A stretch of 64,000 nt of DNA from positions 26,499,674 through 26,563,673 of the forward strand of contig NC_054538.1 in the NCBI RefSeq assembly GCF_017654505.1, read 5' to 3'. Positions 34,690 through 47,655 of the stretch are shown here, in pieces. This DNA is from Polyodon spathula. Taxonomy: Eukaryota > Chordata > Actinopteri > Acipenseriformes > Polyodontidae. The position numbers and the translations under genes are program-made. The stretch's first letter is position 1. Each line of letters begins with the position of its first letter. A model generated the notes under the pieces. That model was not told the DNA's origin. It ran no database searches and worked only from the letters and a program-made list of their open reading frames with translations.

Positions 34690-34990
34690 TGGGGAGGCAG
34701 TTTATATTGCAGCACTGCATTGAATCAACTGAACACAGAGCGAGAGAGTGGTAGGTGCTGAGGACAGCAACAACACTCATGTTAGCTTTGATGGCATCTC
34801 CAGTTATCAGCAGCTCCTTTTGATTTTGCCAGCATTAATGCTTTGCTCAGTCGGTTTAATTTCTTATTCTTCTGCGTTATGGATTACCAGTAGGTGACAA
34901 GGATGCAATAAATCTTTTTTTTCATCTGCACAGATTTGGATTTTTGTTTTTTAATGAACAAAGACAAGGTGTGACCATAAGAACAAGACA
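34690..34990 (+). promoter_or_regulatory. Presumed promoter and 5' UTR of RPS6KA2
   Basis: A GC-richer stretch with AGCAGGACC, AGGGAGTGGGGAGGCAG and a TTTATATT box near 34701 precedes the RSK3 first coding exon. The TSS is not determinable from sequence alone. The assignment rests on position directly before a first exon. Confidence 0.35.
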
Positions 34991-35083
34991 ATGGACACAA
35001 GCATGAGGAAATTTACAGTGAGGAGGTTCTTCTCAGTCTATCTGCGCAAGAAATCCCGCTCCAGGAGCTCAAGTAAATTAGAG
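34991..35083 (+). CDS. RPS6KA2: RPS6KA2 (RSK3) first coding exon
   Basis: ATG at 34991 opens 31 codons: MDTSMRKFTVRRFFSVYL, then a basic, Ser-rich run ending KLE. This is nearly identical to the human RSK3 start MDLSMKKFAVRRFFSVYL. The donor is GTTTGT at 35084 in phase 0, matching the exon at 57622. RSK3 is a Ser/Thr kinase with two kinase domains, activated by ERK and PDK1 and acting in cytoplasm and nucleus. This exon supplies only the short N-terminal extension before the kinase domain. Confidence 0.95.
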
Positions 35084-36526
35084 GTTTGTAGTTCTCCCCT
35101 TCCCCCCTGGATGCATAGTTGCTTCTTGCTATTTTTACTGATTGCCTTGATGAAGTAATTTAAAGCCAAGCAGTTTAATCGCTTTCTGATCATTGTGTCT
35201 TGCTTACTGGAAGTGTTTTTCCTTGTCTCGCTTATACTATCAGCAGGGATTCAGGAAATGCATACTGTGCTGTTGGAACTGATATTTGCCAAAGGTAATT
35301 TATTTTTTACCCAAAGCACTTTGCTACACTTTTTCAATCAATTAATTTATCATCCTCTTATCACAGAGTGCTAAATATTTTGTTGATGCTATTTTATTTG
35401 GCTTCCCATATTTTAAAATGGAAAGTTTTTTGTGTTCTCATAGTTTTATTCACAACAACAAAACTGAATATTTTTTAAGCTAAGAAGGTTTGCAATTGCA
35501 TATGTATGTGCTTTGACAGCTAGCAACATATCTTGTGTGGTAGGTTTAGATAAACAAATCTGCTGTTTATATGCTTTTCATTGGAATCTTCAGGGAATTT
35601 GATAGTAATTACTGAAGGAGTATGTGACTGAAAAAGTGACCTTTTGGTTGAACCATGTATTTTAGCCTTTAGCAAACTGACCATCAGGCTGATTTAGGTA
35701 CACTGCTATTGGAGTTGCATACTTAGGCACATTTGATTTATGTATTCTGAGGTTTGAAAGCCTTTTTTTAGCCTTTTAAATTAATTATACAAACACATTA
35801 TATCTAAAGAGAAATGTTGCAAGTAGGGTTGTGTGCATTTATTTTTTTTATTTAATTAATTACATTTAGTAAAAAAAAAATTAAAAAAAAAAAACATCCA
35901 CTGTATTTTTTCACACAAACAGGGAACATGTTATTGAGACCCCTTGGAAACTATTTAGATACATAACAAAGATGATTATAATGATATTAATAGGGCTAAT
36001 GATATGCACAGCAATAAACATTGAAATGAGCACTGTTATTGAACTCTGTTAGTGCCCTTTACACTATACAGGCCCCTCTGTCATTCGTTTTTATTGAATA
36101 AAGAATATCTGTTCTTGCAATTGCTGGCTGTTAAGAGCAGATGAATGCTTGGTTCAAGTGGTTGTTAAGGCACTAAAAATGAATCTCGACAGTGTAATGT
36201 GTGTTTTTCAGCATATCAGTTTGTCACACTACCGGTGGACTTAGCAAGGCTTAACTGAGTATGTATTATTTCAAACTATATGTAGACAGCAGGTGGGCTT
36301 TATTTATGAGGTTAGCTCTATGCATGTACTGACCTGACTGTTGTGTCAATTAGGTTAGACAGCATATAGGATAGACCAGTTGTCAGTAATGTCAGTAATT
36401 AGCTGTTTAAAAAAAAAAAAGACAACTATCTGTTTACTCACAAGACTGAATAATGATGTGGCTGCAGATGACTGTATTAGACATAAGATTTGGACCCTTC
36501 TCCTGTAGGTAAAGTTCAACAAAATT

Positions 36527-36606
36527 CGTGTATATATATATATATATATATCTATATATAATATATATCTATATATATATATCTATATATATATATATAT
36601 ATATAT
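36527..36606. repeat. Imperfect (AT)n microsatellite
   Basis: AT repeats broken by several CTAT units. Confidence 0.95.
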
Positions 36607-36921
36607 GATATATTACTTAACATACATTTTTAAAAAAATTTTTTTTAGAACTAAACCAAAGTTTAAAACATATGGTAATATAATGACTGAACAACCTACT
36701 GTATTTGGTAAATAAGCTATTCAGTTGGCTCTAAAAAATAAAAGGTAAAAGTGTATAAAAAAATGAATGAATTAGTCACAGCATGTAAAGGTCTCTGCAT
36801 ATGTAAATTTCTTGATCTCCATTTTTCCTTTGGCAGTGAAAGATGTTATTAATTAAAGGGCTGGTTTTCTAAGCGTCACTGGCTTTTTGGTGTTTTTGTG
36901 ATCTCTCGTGCTTACCAAATG

Positions 36922-36922
<1 letters not shown>

Positions 36923-36995
<73 letters not shown>
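36923..36995. repeat. (AT)n microsatellite
   Basis: An uninterrupted AT tract leading into a T run. Confidence 0.97.
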
Positions 36996-37004
<9 letters not shown>

Positions 37005-38890
37005 TTTTTACCGGGAGGGAATGTCGCAAGTGAAGCCATCGTAGATGGTTAAGTACTGAATGCATGCCTGCCACAGGGCTGCCCTGGGTCCTAACCCCTG
37101 ATAAGTACAGACGGGAATTACAGTAACCACACCATACATGACTTTTGCAATATAGGCTTTTGCAATATTTTTTTTTTTTTTTTTTTTTTAGCAAAATACG
37201 GAAGAAAATCTGTCCCAGGAGTTGTCCTGGAGAAGTGTCCAAAAAACGTGTGCCGGCAAATAAGGGAGAATTGACAGGTCTGCATGTCCTCAAGATTAGA
37301 ATTTTTACTACCTGGCCCAGAGGGAGACCTAGGCAAACTAGGCAGCAGCCCAGGTTGGCAAATTTTAGGGGGAGGGGGATTGAGGGGTGGCAAAAACAAA
37401 CTCTAAAAATAAAAGCAATGAATCTTCATTATGTGCGAAGCACCGCTCTGGTTGATGTTTAACACCATGGTAACTGACATAGCACTGAAGAATCCCATCC
37501 AAACATGTTCTTTCGCATGGTATGGAGTGATCAATAGTAAATTGCATTTGTTTTTTTATGCCGTTCTATAGAAAAAATAGCTTTGTAACTGACTTTCGTC
37601 ATCCTTAATGCAGACACAATGTTTCAAGACTTAAGCCACTAGATAGACATCGATTTTCTACAAGAATTTGGTATGTTAATAATTTAACATACAGAATTTA
37701 TGGTATTTTGAAAGTGAATACCAATGTTAATAAAATGTGTTAAATTCTCTGAAGTCCAAATCAATCGATAAAAAAAAAAAATCAATAAATCAGAATTTTG
37801 CCTATCACATAACACTGACAATATTACTAACTGTAAATACACATGTAATACTATTTACGGATGTGAGCTGAAGTCAGTGGTAAAAATGCTTTTTTAAATG
37901 CTTTTCTTTACAACTGACTAGCTAAACTACTGTCATCACATTCAAATCTTCCTACTCACCCATAAGTCATTATATTACTGGAGTGACCAGATGGCACAGT
38001 GTCACTGCCAGTGAGACACTTTTCTTCTGAAGACACTATTTGGCATAACACCAGGATAGGCTGAGACAGTTCAGATTTACAGACTCCCATCATTACCAAT
38101 GCATTTAACAATGGGTGTGTAGGGTTATTCAATCAGTGGTGTAGTCGAGGGTATACGCAGGTAAACTGCTTCAGAGGGACAATAACAGCATGACCTAACC
38201 TCTGCTATTGAGAGTATGCCACAGTGCATCTGTTATGATGATGAACCAGTGGTCTGCAGCAGGAAAACAGGGAGATTCAGATAAAATCATGTTGAAGCCC
38301 AAGTTTGCTTACGAAGTTGTATTTGTTTGAAATTTGTTTAAACACAGTTTGATAGTGTTAGATCTTACTTTTACTGTAATGATTTCTTAAAGCAAATAGC
38401 TTATTACATTTGTACACTACTTTAAACAGTATGAAAGAGCAAAAGTAATCAGGACAGACACATTATTGCAAACCTCACAATGCAACGCCTTCTCTGGAAA
38501 ACGTTAAACTTGAAGATGGAAAGCAAACTTCATTTAAAATATGAAGATAGTACCTGGATAGTGCCTTTGACGCAATTGGTGGTGGTGCAATAAACAGGCC
38601 TTTTGCTTCTTTGTCTCGCTGTGATCTCACTCTAAACCAAACGCATATGAATGCTGTTCAGTTTTTCCATGACACATTGAGTTTTTCCCATTGATTTCTG
38701 TAACGCTATTATTAACCAGATGCTTTCTTTTTAGCGGGGATAAGGTAACAGGATCAGCGAGTGACAGATGCTCATTGTGAATGTGTGGATTTAAATGGAG
38801 TATGTAGGAGTGAAGTGTGTGTTGCTTTTGGAGTTCATAAAGTCAACTAGAATTAACTCTGATCTAGGATAATGTGCCCCATTTTCTCCT

Positions 38891-39731
38891 GGGGCCGGCA
38901 TTTCAAAACTTGGGTAATCAGGTTTCCACGTTTGATCTGGATTATATTGTGAAGTTGCATCAAAATGCAATCAGGATTACTGTGATCCAGATTTCACTTT
39001 GGTAGTCCGGTCGCACTTAAATTGAGTAAATGTTGCAATTGGGTTTTTCAGAATTTTAAAGAGATTACTTTGATCCAAAATACCAGGATTACTGTGATTC
39101 TACTGTGATTGGTGGATTTAGCTTTTAAATGATCATAGAACTTTGATAATTTGTTTGAATTGTCATAACCAACACACAATATGTCCAAATAGGGTGTTAG
39201 AATATAATATTTACATAATTATTTAAGTTTTGTATCAACCCAAGCAAAAAGGAAGACATGTATTTAATGGTCTAGCTTTAATATTAAAAGCATATGCATA
39301 TCCCTTCACATACATCTACTTAAAGCTTGTTAGAGATTTAGTAATTTAATTTCTGCTAAGTAGGCATAAATAAAACACCCATTATTTGCATGTGTTATAT
39401 GTGCAGTAACAAATTAAAAGATTGTTAAAATATAAAACAAAATAAAGTTGTGTATTATTATTACCACAATCTTATTTATTTTGTTGAATTAGGTTATATC
39501 ATAAAGGTTATAGGTTATATTTTAAATACAAATATTAACTAGCTTACTTCAAAAAACTGGATATTGTAATCGTGATTGTTTGTTATCTGGATAAATGTAA
39601 TCCAGCAGTGACATTTTCTGAAAAACTGAATCAAAATGATCCAGATAAAAATAACATCTATCACAAAATATTGAACTACAAAGTCCAGGTCACTTTGATC
39701 CAGGTTTTAAAAATTTTGAAAAACCGGCCCC
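38891..39731. mobile_element. Candidate MITE with GGGGCCGG ends
   Basis: The left end GGGGCCGGCATTTCAAAACT and the right end, read in reverse, GGGGCCGGTTTTTCAAAATT form terminal inverted repeats 841 bp apart. The interior carries many copies of TGATCCAG or its complement in both orientations, as subterminal transposase sites often do. There is no ORF. CTG on both sides could be a 3-bp target duplication, but this is ambiguous because it overlaps the palindromic end. Confidence 0.65.
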
Positions 39732-42700
39732 TGCAGCTTGTTTTGCATCTGCAAACAGGACATTACTGGTGTGTGAAATTACTTGGTCTCTAAGCATGAA
39801 CCCCAACATATAGTTCTGATAAATTGTATTTATCGAGCCCCTAAATATCTACAACCTGACCCTTCATTAACATTCAGTGATAACACTGATCCATGGTACC
39901 GGTTCATTAAAATGTGCAAATATAAAGCATTAACATTTGCAGAACTAAAAAAACATTAAACTTGTAAGTTAATAAGAGGTTGCAAAAGTTTATTTTCTCA
40001 TCGAGAAGACGTAGTTAAGTGTTCCCTTCAATAGGTAATGCCATTTTCCATTGAATTGATCGTTGTGTGACATTAAAATGTTTGGTCTGTCCTGAAATTT
40101 CTTAAGTATTGTAGCAGGTATGACTTGTAACTATGATGGTGTAAATATATACTCTGAAGACAATTAGTGCATTTTCCAATTTCCTTCACTCTAGTTAAAA
40201 TAAATTCTATAGCTGATGTGATCTGCAATTCATACAGTACAGTACAAGAATGTGTATATGTATATATATCCACATAGTATATTACACTATATATGTATAT
40301 ATATTATATATATATATCATCTATATATATATATATATATATATATGAAGTAGAAGGTCTTTCCTTTGTTTTTAGTATCTCAGGTTAAAGATTAGAATCC
40401 AATTCCACTGACATCAAAAAATCATAACCTGTTATTCTGATGAAAATGTGTCCTCTAAACTGATTTCTAAAAATAGCCTACTGTATTTGACCTTGTCAAA
40501 CAGAACATCGGATTTATATTGAATCCAGCCGCTTATCCCTTTGGATCAGACTGTTAGCTTTTATTTCCAACCCCAACACTTTACATTTCAGACACACCAT
40601 TTGTCTGTGAAATGACCAAGACAAATAAGTGTGACCTAAAAGCACCAGTTAAAATAACTTCAAAATAAAGACTTTAAAATGAGGCCTTAGTCTTTTAAAA
40701 TCAGTTCAATCCTCTGCTACCTCTAGATGAATTAGGGTAGGCAACATTTAGACTGTATTTTAACATGTGAATACCTCCTTCCTTTCTCCTCAAAGAATCA
40801 GAGGACTGTTTAGGGATGTTGTTTACGATTAGTGTTTCTTAAACATACAGCAGTTTACCAAAGATATACTAACTGTCAATCAACATTCCAGCACTTAGAT
40901 TTTTACTCACAAAAAAGTTCTGTATAGGGCTGGAATTCAAGTTCAGTGCACATCAAATACATTTTTTGTAATGCTTTGTAATTTTGGACAAATTAACTCT
41001 TCGTGGAAAAATGTCAGTATTTCCAGTAAAGCACCAATATTCAATGCTTTAACATTTTCTATTGAGTTAAAAATTATACGGCAACATAAACTAGCGTGAC
41101 AAATGTTTTCAATTGAAGAAGGTAATATCATTTTCAGACATAACATTAAATGAATATGAAATTCATTAAGTTCAATAATACAGGTCAGCGGGCTGAGTTG
41201 ACACTGGTTGAACCACTGTGTGCAGATTGTATTGCTCATTCTTTATGAGAACAGAGAATGTGATGATTTATTAGGTGAAGTACACATTCTGGCTTCAAAT
41301 ATGATTCATGACTGAAACCAAATAACAAGTTGAAAGTTTTTCTTGCATTTTATCAGAAACAACTGAGTGAAAAAGGTTCACAGTCTGAAGAACCAATTGA
41401 AAATGTGATTATTTTGTGCAGGGTCACAGTCCAATATGAAGGGCAGCCTTTCATCCTTGAATACAATGAAAGAATGTAATCGAAAATATATCACTGCAAT
41501 TAAAAGAAGGTATTGAAGATACTACCCAAATCTGCCAGGATACAAATAGACTGGAATATTGCACTAAGAATAGGGCGTTAAGAACTAAATACATGTAACA
41601 TTGTCCTATGCAAATTTGTTTTTCAGTAGTCATAGTTTTATTCAAAACCAAATATAAAAATATAATTTTTCAAGAGCAGATAAGCATTAGGTTTGTCATC
41701 ACATTTTATACAATTCTGAGCAGATCAAAGCTCTGCAATTGTTGCAAACAGCTCTGATCCTAAAACTAAAATCAATGATGCTTTCAGAAAAATCACAAAA
41801 TGCTTTTTATGCCCAGAACACAAAATTATAGTTCCCTACAATTAAAATTACATCGTCTTAATATGTGTGGGATCAGCAAGTCGGTGTATAAGGAGAAACA
41901 GTTGAATAGTCATCAACTCATTTCAAAGATAGAATAAAATATAGGACACCCCCCTTCCTATACACGTGTTCCAGGGATGCATGGAAACAGATTGTTAAAA
42001 AAACTAGAATGGCAAAGCCATCACTGGCTTGTTCTAATTCACTATGTCATTGGCTCATAGTGAATAGCAAATTCAAAATAAGCATGCATTGAAAAGCCTG
42101 GAACAAAACTCTGACAGGGTGTTTTAAGATATCACTATATTGTGCTTTATAAGAGCAGATTATAAGAGTTTATTTGATCCTAGGTAGGTCATTTCATCAT
42201 ATTAAATATTGGACTGTAGTAAAATGTCATACCCTGAGTAACATTGGGCGTGAAAGAGTTTTTCTAGTGTTGTTGTTACTGTTCTTTTCTGATTGTTTGC
42301 ATTCCTTCAGCTGGGTGTTTAACTATAGACACCCCCTTAGTGATTACACGAGTGGTGATAATGATCAATTCTGTGTCAGTTACAAGTAGATAGTAATCAA
42401 AGCATGTTCTGTGTGTTCCTTCCTCTTTAGCCAGCTAGTTGCGGACTAGCTTCTGAAAAAAAAAAAAAAAACATTATGTTGTTAACTGCTATACTGTAAT
42501 GAGAGTGCAATGCTTATTGTTGTAGAACGTTCCTCTCTTGTGTTTTTTCTATTTGCTTGGTCAAGAATATTCCTTTGACATACTCATGTAAACCAAAGTA
42601 CATCAGTGTATTTAATTTCAAACCCAAACCAAGTTAATATCCCCTCAACATAGTTCCTTTCTGAAACTGCATGGATATAAGAAACCGTATGCTTTGGTAT

Positions 42701-43888
42701 CCAGTGTATGAAATGTATTGTGGCACACAACAGACATGCTATAGTGGCTCAAATCAAAGAAACCTTTTAAGCAACATGGACTGTTGTTATTAACATGCTT
42801 TACTTTAGATATCTTGAGGTGCATGATAAAAAACGTTCTGTTAAGTGTCTTTAAAATTTTTCTTATTTCTTTTGTTTGTTTGTGATGAGTATAGTATAAG
42901 ATGTATATACAGAACGTACAAATGCACAGGGGTTAGACCAGACAAACATATGATTGGGTTGTAGTCTAACAAGACACTTAAGACAATTGTTACAATTTCC
43001 ATTATGGGACACATGGAAGTAGTAGATAGAGATGAAATAACCAAAAAAAAAAAAAAGCCAATTCATATGGCTTGAAGCACATACATCACACTTTAAGGTA
43101 AATGGGTTGATGAGTGCAAACAAATCTATCTATGTATAAGGCAAAGTCTATAGAGAAATCTGAGATTATGATTAACCTGCAGCTGAGCAAACATAGTCAT
43201 ATTTCCAGTGAGTTGGAATATAATAGAAATCATTTTGCTAAGCAATAGAAAGATGTCCTTTACCACAGTAATTCAAGAGTATTGTGTGTCGTAAAAGAAT
43301 GATACCAGTATTTCCATGGAAACATCATTAAACACTATGAAGGCATCACCTGGTTTGTCTGGTAATGGTGTGGCCTTATTGCATTTGTACTTCAATTGTA
43401 TGTCATATTTCATAGTCATTTTCTTATTTTACCTTTGTATTTTTTTACATTTATCTGTATGTCTGTGGTATAGTGCCCCTCGTGATCAGGGTGGTAGGAC
43501 TCTACAGAATATCACTGTTGGAGAAGGTGAAACTACATAAGGATGTGTTTCAGTACAATTTTATTTGGCAAAACAAAAGTAATGTGTCTCTGGCCCTTTA
43601 AGAACACAAACTATAGTTAAAAAACTCCTCATGGAGCTCTAACTACACTTGAAACTACTTTTGTGGATTTTTTTTTTCTTAAAATTCTACTCTTTGTTTT
43701 ATCAATAACACTACACGTAGAGGTTTCTTCACACTCTCCTGCTGCAGAATCTAGCTCTCTTCCCTGCTGGACAAACTCACATAAGAGAGGCAGCTTGACA
43801 TAGGATGGGAGGTTGGCTTGTTGAAAAAAAAGCAAAATGATTGGCAGGGCCTAATTAATCTATCAAGTGTTTTAACCCTGCCAATCTA
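39732..43888. other. RPS6KA2 intron, middle part
   Basis: Contains the imperfect AT tract at 40258-40347 and nothing else recognised. Confidence 0.45.
40258..40347. repeat. Imperfect (AT)n microsatellite
   Basis: AT-rich dinucleotide tract with several interruptions. Confidence 0.93.
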
Positions 43889-44302
43889 CAGTGGCTTGCG
43901 AAAGTATTGACCCCCCCTTGGCATTTTTCCTATTTTGTTGCCTTACAACCTGGAATTAAAATTGATTTTTATTTGGATTTCATGAAATGGACATACACAA
44001 AATAGTCCAAATTGGTGAAGTGAAATGAAAAAAATAACTTGTTTCAAAAAATTCTAAAAAAGAAATAACGGAAAAGTGGTGCGTACATATGTATTCACCC
44101 CCTTTGCTATTAAGCCTCTAAATAAGATCTGGTGCAACCAATTACCTTCAGAAGTCACATAATTAGTTAAATAAAGTCCACCTGTGTTCAATCTAAGTGT
44201 CACATGATCTGTCACATGATCTCAGTACATATACACCTGTTCTGAAAGGCCCCAGAGTCTGCAACACCACTAAGCAAGGGGCACCACCAAGCAAGCGGCA
44301 CC

Positions 44303-45295
44303 ATGAAGACCAAGGAGCTCTCCAAACAGGTCAGGGACAAAGTTATGGAGAAGTACAGATCAGGATTGGGTTATAAAAAAATATCAGAGACTTTGAACAT
44401 CCCACGGAGCACCATTAAAGCCATTATTAAAAAATGGAAAGAATATGGCACCACAACAAACCTGGCAAGAGAGGGCCACCCACCAAAACTCATGGACCAG
44501 GCAAGGAGGGCATTAATCAGAGAGGCAACAAAGAGACCAAAGATAACCCTGAAGGAACTGCAAAGCTCCACAGCGGAGATTGGAGTATCTGTCCATAGGA
44601 CCACTTTAAGCCGTACACTCCACAGAGCTGGGCTTTATGGAAGAGTGGCCAGAAAAAAGACATTGCTTAAAGAAAAAAATAAGCAAACACGTTTGTTGTT
44701 CACCAAAAGGCACGTGGGAGACTCCCCAAACATATGGAAGAAGGTACTCTGGTCAGATGAGACTAAAATTGAGCTTTTTGGCCATCAAGGAAAATGCTAT
44801 GTCTGGCACAAACCCAACACCTCTCATCACCCCGAGAACACCATCCCCACAGTGAAGCATGGTGGTGGCAGCATCATGCTGTGGTAATGTTTTTCATCGG
44901 CAGGGACTGGGAAACTGGTCAGAATTGAAGGAATGATGGATGGCGCTAAATACAGGGAAATTCTTGAGGGAAACCTGTTTCAGTCTTCCAGAGATTTCAG
45001 ACTGGGACTGAGGTTCACCTTCCAGCAGGACAATGACCCTAAGCATACTGCTAAAGCAACACTCGAGTGGTTTAAGGGGAAACATTTAAATGTCTTGAAT
45101 CCAATTGAGAATCTGTGGTATGACTTAAAGATTGCTGTACACCAGCAGAACCCATCCAACTTGAAGGACCTGGAGCAGTTTTGCCTTGAAGAATGGACAA
45201 AAATCCCAGTGGCTAGATGTGCCAAGCTTATAGATACATACCCCAAGAGACTTGCAGCTGTAATTGCTGCAAAAGGTGGCTCTACAAAGCATTGA
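44303..45295 (+). pseudogene. Tc1 transposase, one stop and a 9-codon deletion
   Basis: A single frame runs 331 codons. The N-terminal helix-turn-helix includes GYKKISETLNIPRSTIK. The first catalytic Asp is Asp152 in LWSDETK, the second lies in [10 protein letters not shown] and the Glu in NPIENLW. A TAA interrupts at codon 195, right after GGGSIMLW, with no frameshift. The spacing between the second Asp and the Glu is 25 residues instead of the usual 34, so nine residues before NPIE are missing. The product would be inactive even without the stop. Confidence 0.95.
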
Positions 45296-45298
45296 CTT

Positions 45299-45316
45299 TG
45301 GGGGGGGGGGGGGGGT
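45299..45316. repeat. Poly-G run
   Basis: A homopolymer directly behind the Tc1 transposase stop codon. Confidence 0.9.
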
Positions 45317-45808
45317 GAATACTTATGCACGCTCAAGTTTTCTGCTTTTTTGTCTTATTTGTTGTTTGTTTCACGACAAAAAATATTTTGCATCTTCAAA
45401 GTGGTAGACATGTTGTGTAAATCAAATGATACAAACCCTCCAAAAATCCATTTTAATTCCAGATTGTAAGGCAACAAAATAGGAAAAATGCTAAGGGGGG
45501 GTCAATACTTTCACAAGTCACTGTAGTAGTCTGCCCTCAACTCCACCCACAGTGAAGCAAGTATGTATACCACAAATCTATGGAACTGTGGTGATCAACA
45601 ATCTTGCTCAGAAACCCATGGTCCAAGTTGCTTATAATTGCAGGAATGCATATACACTCCATCACAATTTCAAACTTACATTTTTACAAGCACATGATAA
45701 TAGAATGAGTGGCACGGACACACTTGTTAATATCTAGAACACAATACTAACTTATAAGCAGGTATTAATCAGTGGGTATATGAGATTGATTGTCTAATCC
45801 AACGTTTC

Positions 45809-46350
45809 CTAAAGTGCGGTTACTTGTGATTTTGAAACAGTCAGGGGTAGGTGTACTATGATTGGCCAGTCACAGGGCAAACATAACGCAAACATATTCC
45901 TATGCAGATGTTTAGAATGAGCTGGAGGGGTTAGCAGCACATGTGTGCAGTCTATTGCTCCTAACACGTTGGGGAAACCATAAATGCCATATAAATTTGG
46001 TTTCAAGGCTTATATGTACACCCTGCTTTTAGGGTAAAATAGGTATTTGACTTTTCACCTCAAAAATGCATTGAGCACACCTGGCAACGCACGAGAAAAA
46101 CCGGACTGGGAAATGCCAGCAACAATTGCGACTGTTTAAAACATGCTTTCAAATGTTCTTAACAAATTAGTGTTGCAATTGCCTGCAGCTTTCGTACATC
46201 TCATTAGAATATTTAAGAACCCTCATGCACACTATCTCCACCTCTTTTTCCGAATCTATGCAGGAACGCCCATAACTACATATTCATCTACGCTTGAACT
46301 GCAAGCAGAAACTGCTGCCGCAAAGCATTCCCTAAAAAGTTACAAATAGC
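45809..46350 (-). pseudogene. HARBI1-like Harbinger transposase relic
   Basis: On the minus strand, VAGISQSGFSRALPGVLNAF (near 46130-46070) is followed by LYGIYGFPNVLGAIDCTHVL and TPPAHSKHLHRN (45990-45860). These match the helix-turn-helix region and the first DDE block (GAIDCTH) of PIF/Harbinger transposases. Stops interrupt the upstream half and the rest of the catalytic domain is missing. Confidence 0.8.
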
Positions 46351-47033
46351 ATTGTGCTTGTCTAGTACATTTCACCCAAGACTTCCAACTCATTTGCAAC
46401 TGGCTTGAGACTATTGCAACATTGTAACAATTTAGTAAACTTACCCTTCAGTTGTTAAAATGGATGCAAAATGAAAAATGTCTAATCCTACTTGCAGCTC
46501 AAACAAACAAAAACATTCTCGCAATTACCTACCTATTAACGTTGTTTTTTTCTTACATTGGAAACGAGGATGCATATTCAGTGTGTCATTTGTTGTGAAG
46601 TACTGACTAACGAAAGCCTTAAGCAGTCCAAACTGAAGCGGCATCTTGAGACCCAGCATTCAGATTGCATTGTGAAAGGACACAAGTTTTTCCAGAAGAA
46701 AGCTGATTAATTAGCTAAACAGCAAGATGTTCATAAAAAATCAGGCACTGTCTCAGAGAAGACGATGAATGCATCCGACCTAGTTGCAAAGCATATTGCA
46801 AAAAACTAAAAAACGCACACAATTGCTGAGACACTAATGGTACCAGCGGCAATTGACAGGTGCATCGAAATCCTAGGTGCCAGTACTGTAGAAAAGTTGA
46901 AAGTAATTCCACTGTCCAACAATAAGATTAGTTGATGGATTGATGATTTATCCCAGGATATAGAATGTCCGCTTATAAATTGAGTACAATCCTCAGGCAA
47001 ATTTTCTATTCAGCTGGATGAGTCAACTAATAT

Positions 47034-47515
47034 ATAAAAAAGATATTGCTGCTCTAGAAAGAGTGCAAAGAAGAGCGACCAGAATTATTCCGGGCTTAAA
47101 AGGCATGTCATATGCAGACAGGCTAAAAGAATTGAATCTGTTCAGTCTTGAACAAAGAAGACTACGTGGCGACCTAATTCAAGCATTCAAAATTCTAAAA
47201 GGTATTGACAGTGTCGACCCAAGGGACTTTTTCAGCCTGAAAAAAGAAACAAGGACCAGGGGTCACAAATGGAGTTTAGAAAAAGGGGCATTCAGAACAG
47301 AAAATAGGAGACACTTTTTTACACAGAGAATTGTGAGGGTCTGGAATCAACTCCCCAGTAATGTTGTTGAAGCTGACACCCTGGGATCCTTCAAGAAGCT
47401 GCTTGATGAGATTTTGGGATCAATAAGCTACTAACAACCAAACGAGCAAGATGGGCCGAATGGCCTCCTCTCGTTTTTGTAAACTTTCTTATGTTCTTAT
47501 GTTCTTAATATTGCT
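47034..47515 (+). mobile_element. 5'-truncated LINE inside the hAT pseudogene
   Basis: The insert encodes the RT C-terminal block (RVQRRATRIIPGLKGMSYAD ... RTENRRHFFTQRIVRVWN) and ends with the family tail and TTATGTTCTTATGTTCTT. TAATAT flanks it on both sides (47028-47033 and 47516-47521). Removing the insert restores DESTN-I-AGST in the hAT frame, so the borders are exact. Confidence 0.93.
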
Positions 47516-47655
47516 GGGTCTACAATACTTCTGGTATTTGTACGCTGCACATGGGATGGAGACTTTCATGAGGATCTTTTAATGTGCCACAAAATTCCAC
47601 CAAGAACAACATCAAAAGAAATTTTCTATGCATTGGATAACTACTTTTTATAAAG

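Larger units (their letters stand above)
35084..38890. other. RPS6KA2 intron, 5' part
   Basis: Holds AT microsatellites at 36527-36606 and 36923-36995. A stretch of unassigned sequence near 37010-37450 contains long poly-T runs. No exon with matching phase was seen. Confidence 0.45.
43889..45523 (+). mobile_element. Near-complete Tc1/mariner element
   Basis: Both ends are present. The left end starts CAGTGGCTTGCGAAAGTATT and the right end, in reverse, starts CAGTGACTTGTGAAAGTATT, each continuing as a closely matching terminal inverted repeat through TTGTTGCCTTACAA. TA flanks both sides (43887-43888 and 45524-45525). The element is 1635 bp, the usual size for a full-length fish Tc1. It belongs to a different subfamily from the one near 14 kb. 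Confidence 0.95.

Noticed and set aside
34275..34780. Two overlapping minus-strand frames next to the RPS6KA2 first exon
   Set aside because: No recognised motif. They lie opposite the presumed promoter and 5' UTR, where GC-richer DNA favours chance open frames.
44371..45336. Minus-strand frames inside the Tc1 element
   Set aside because: They are shadows of the plus-strand transposase frame.
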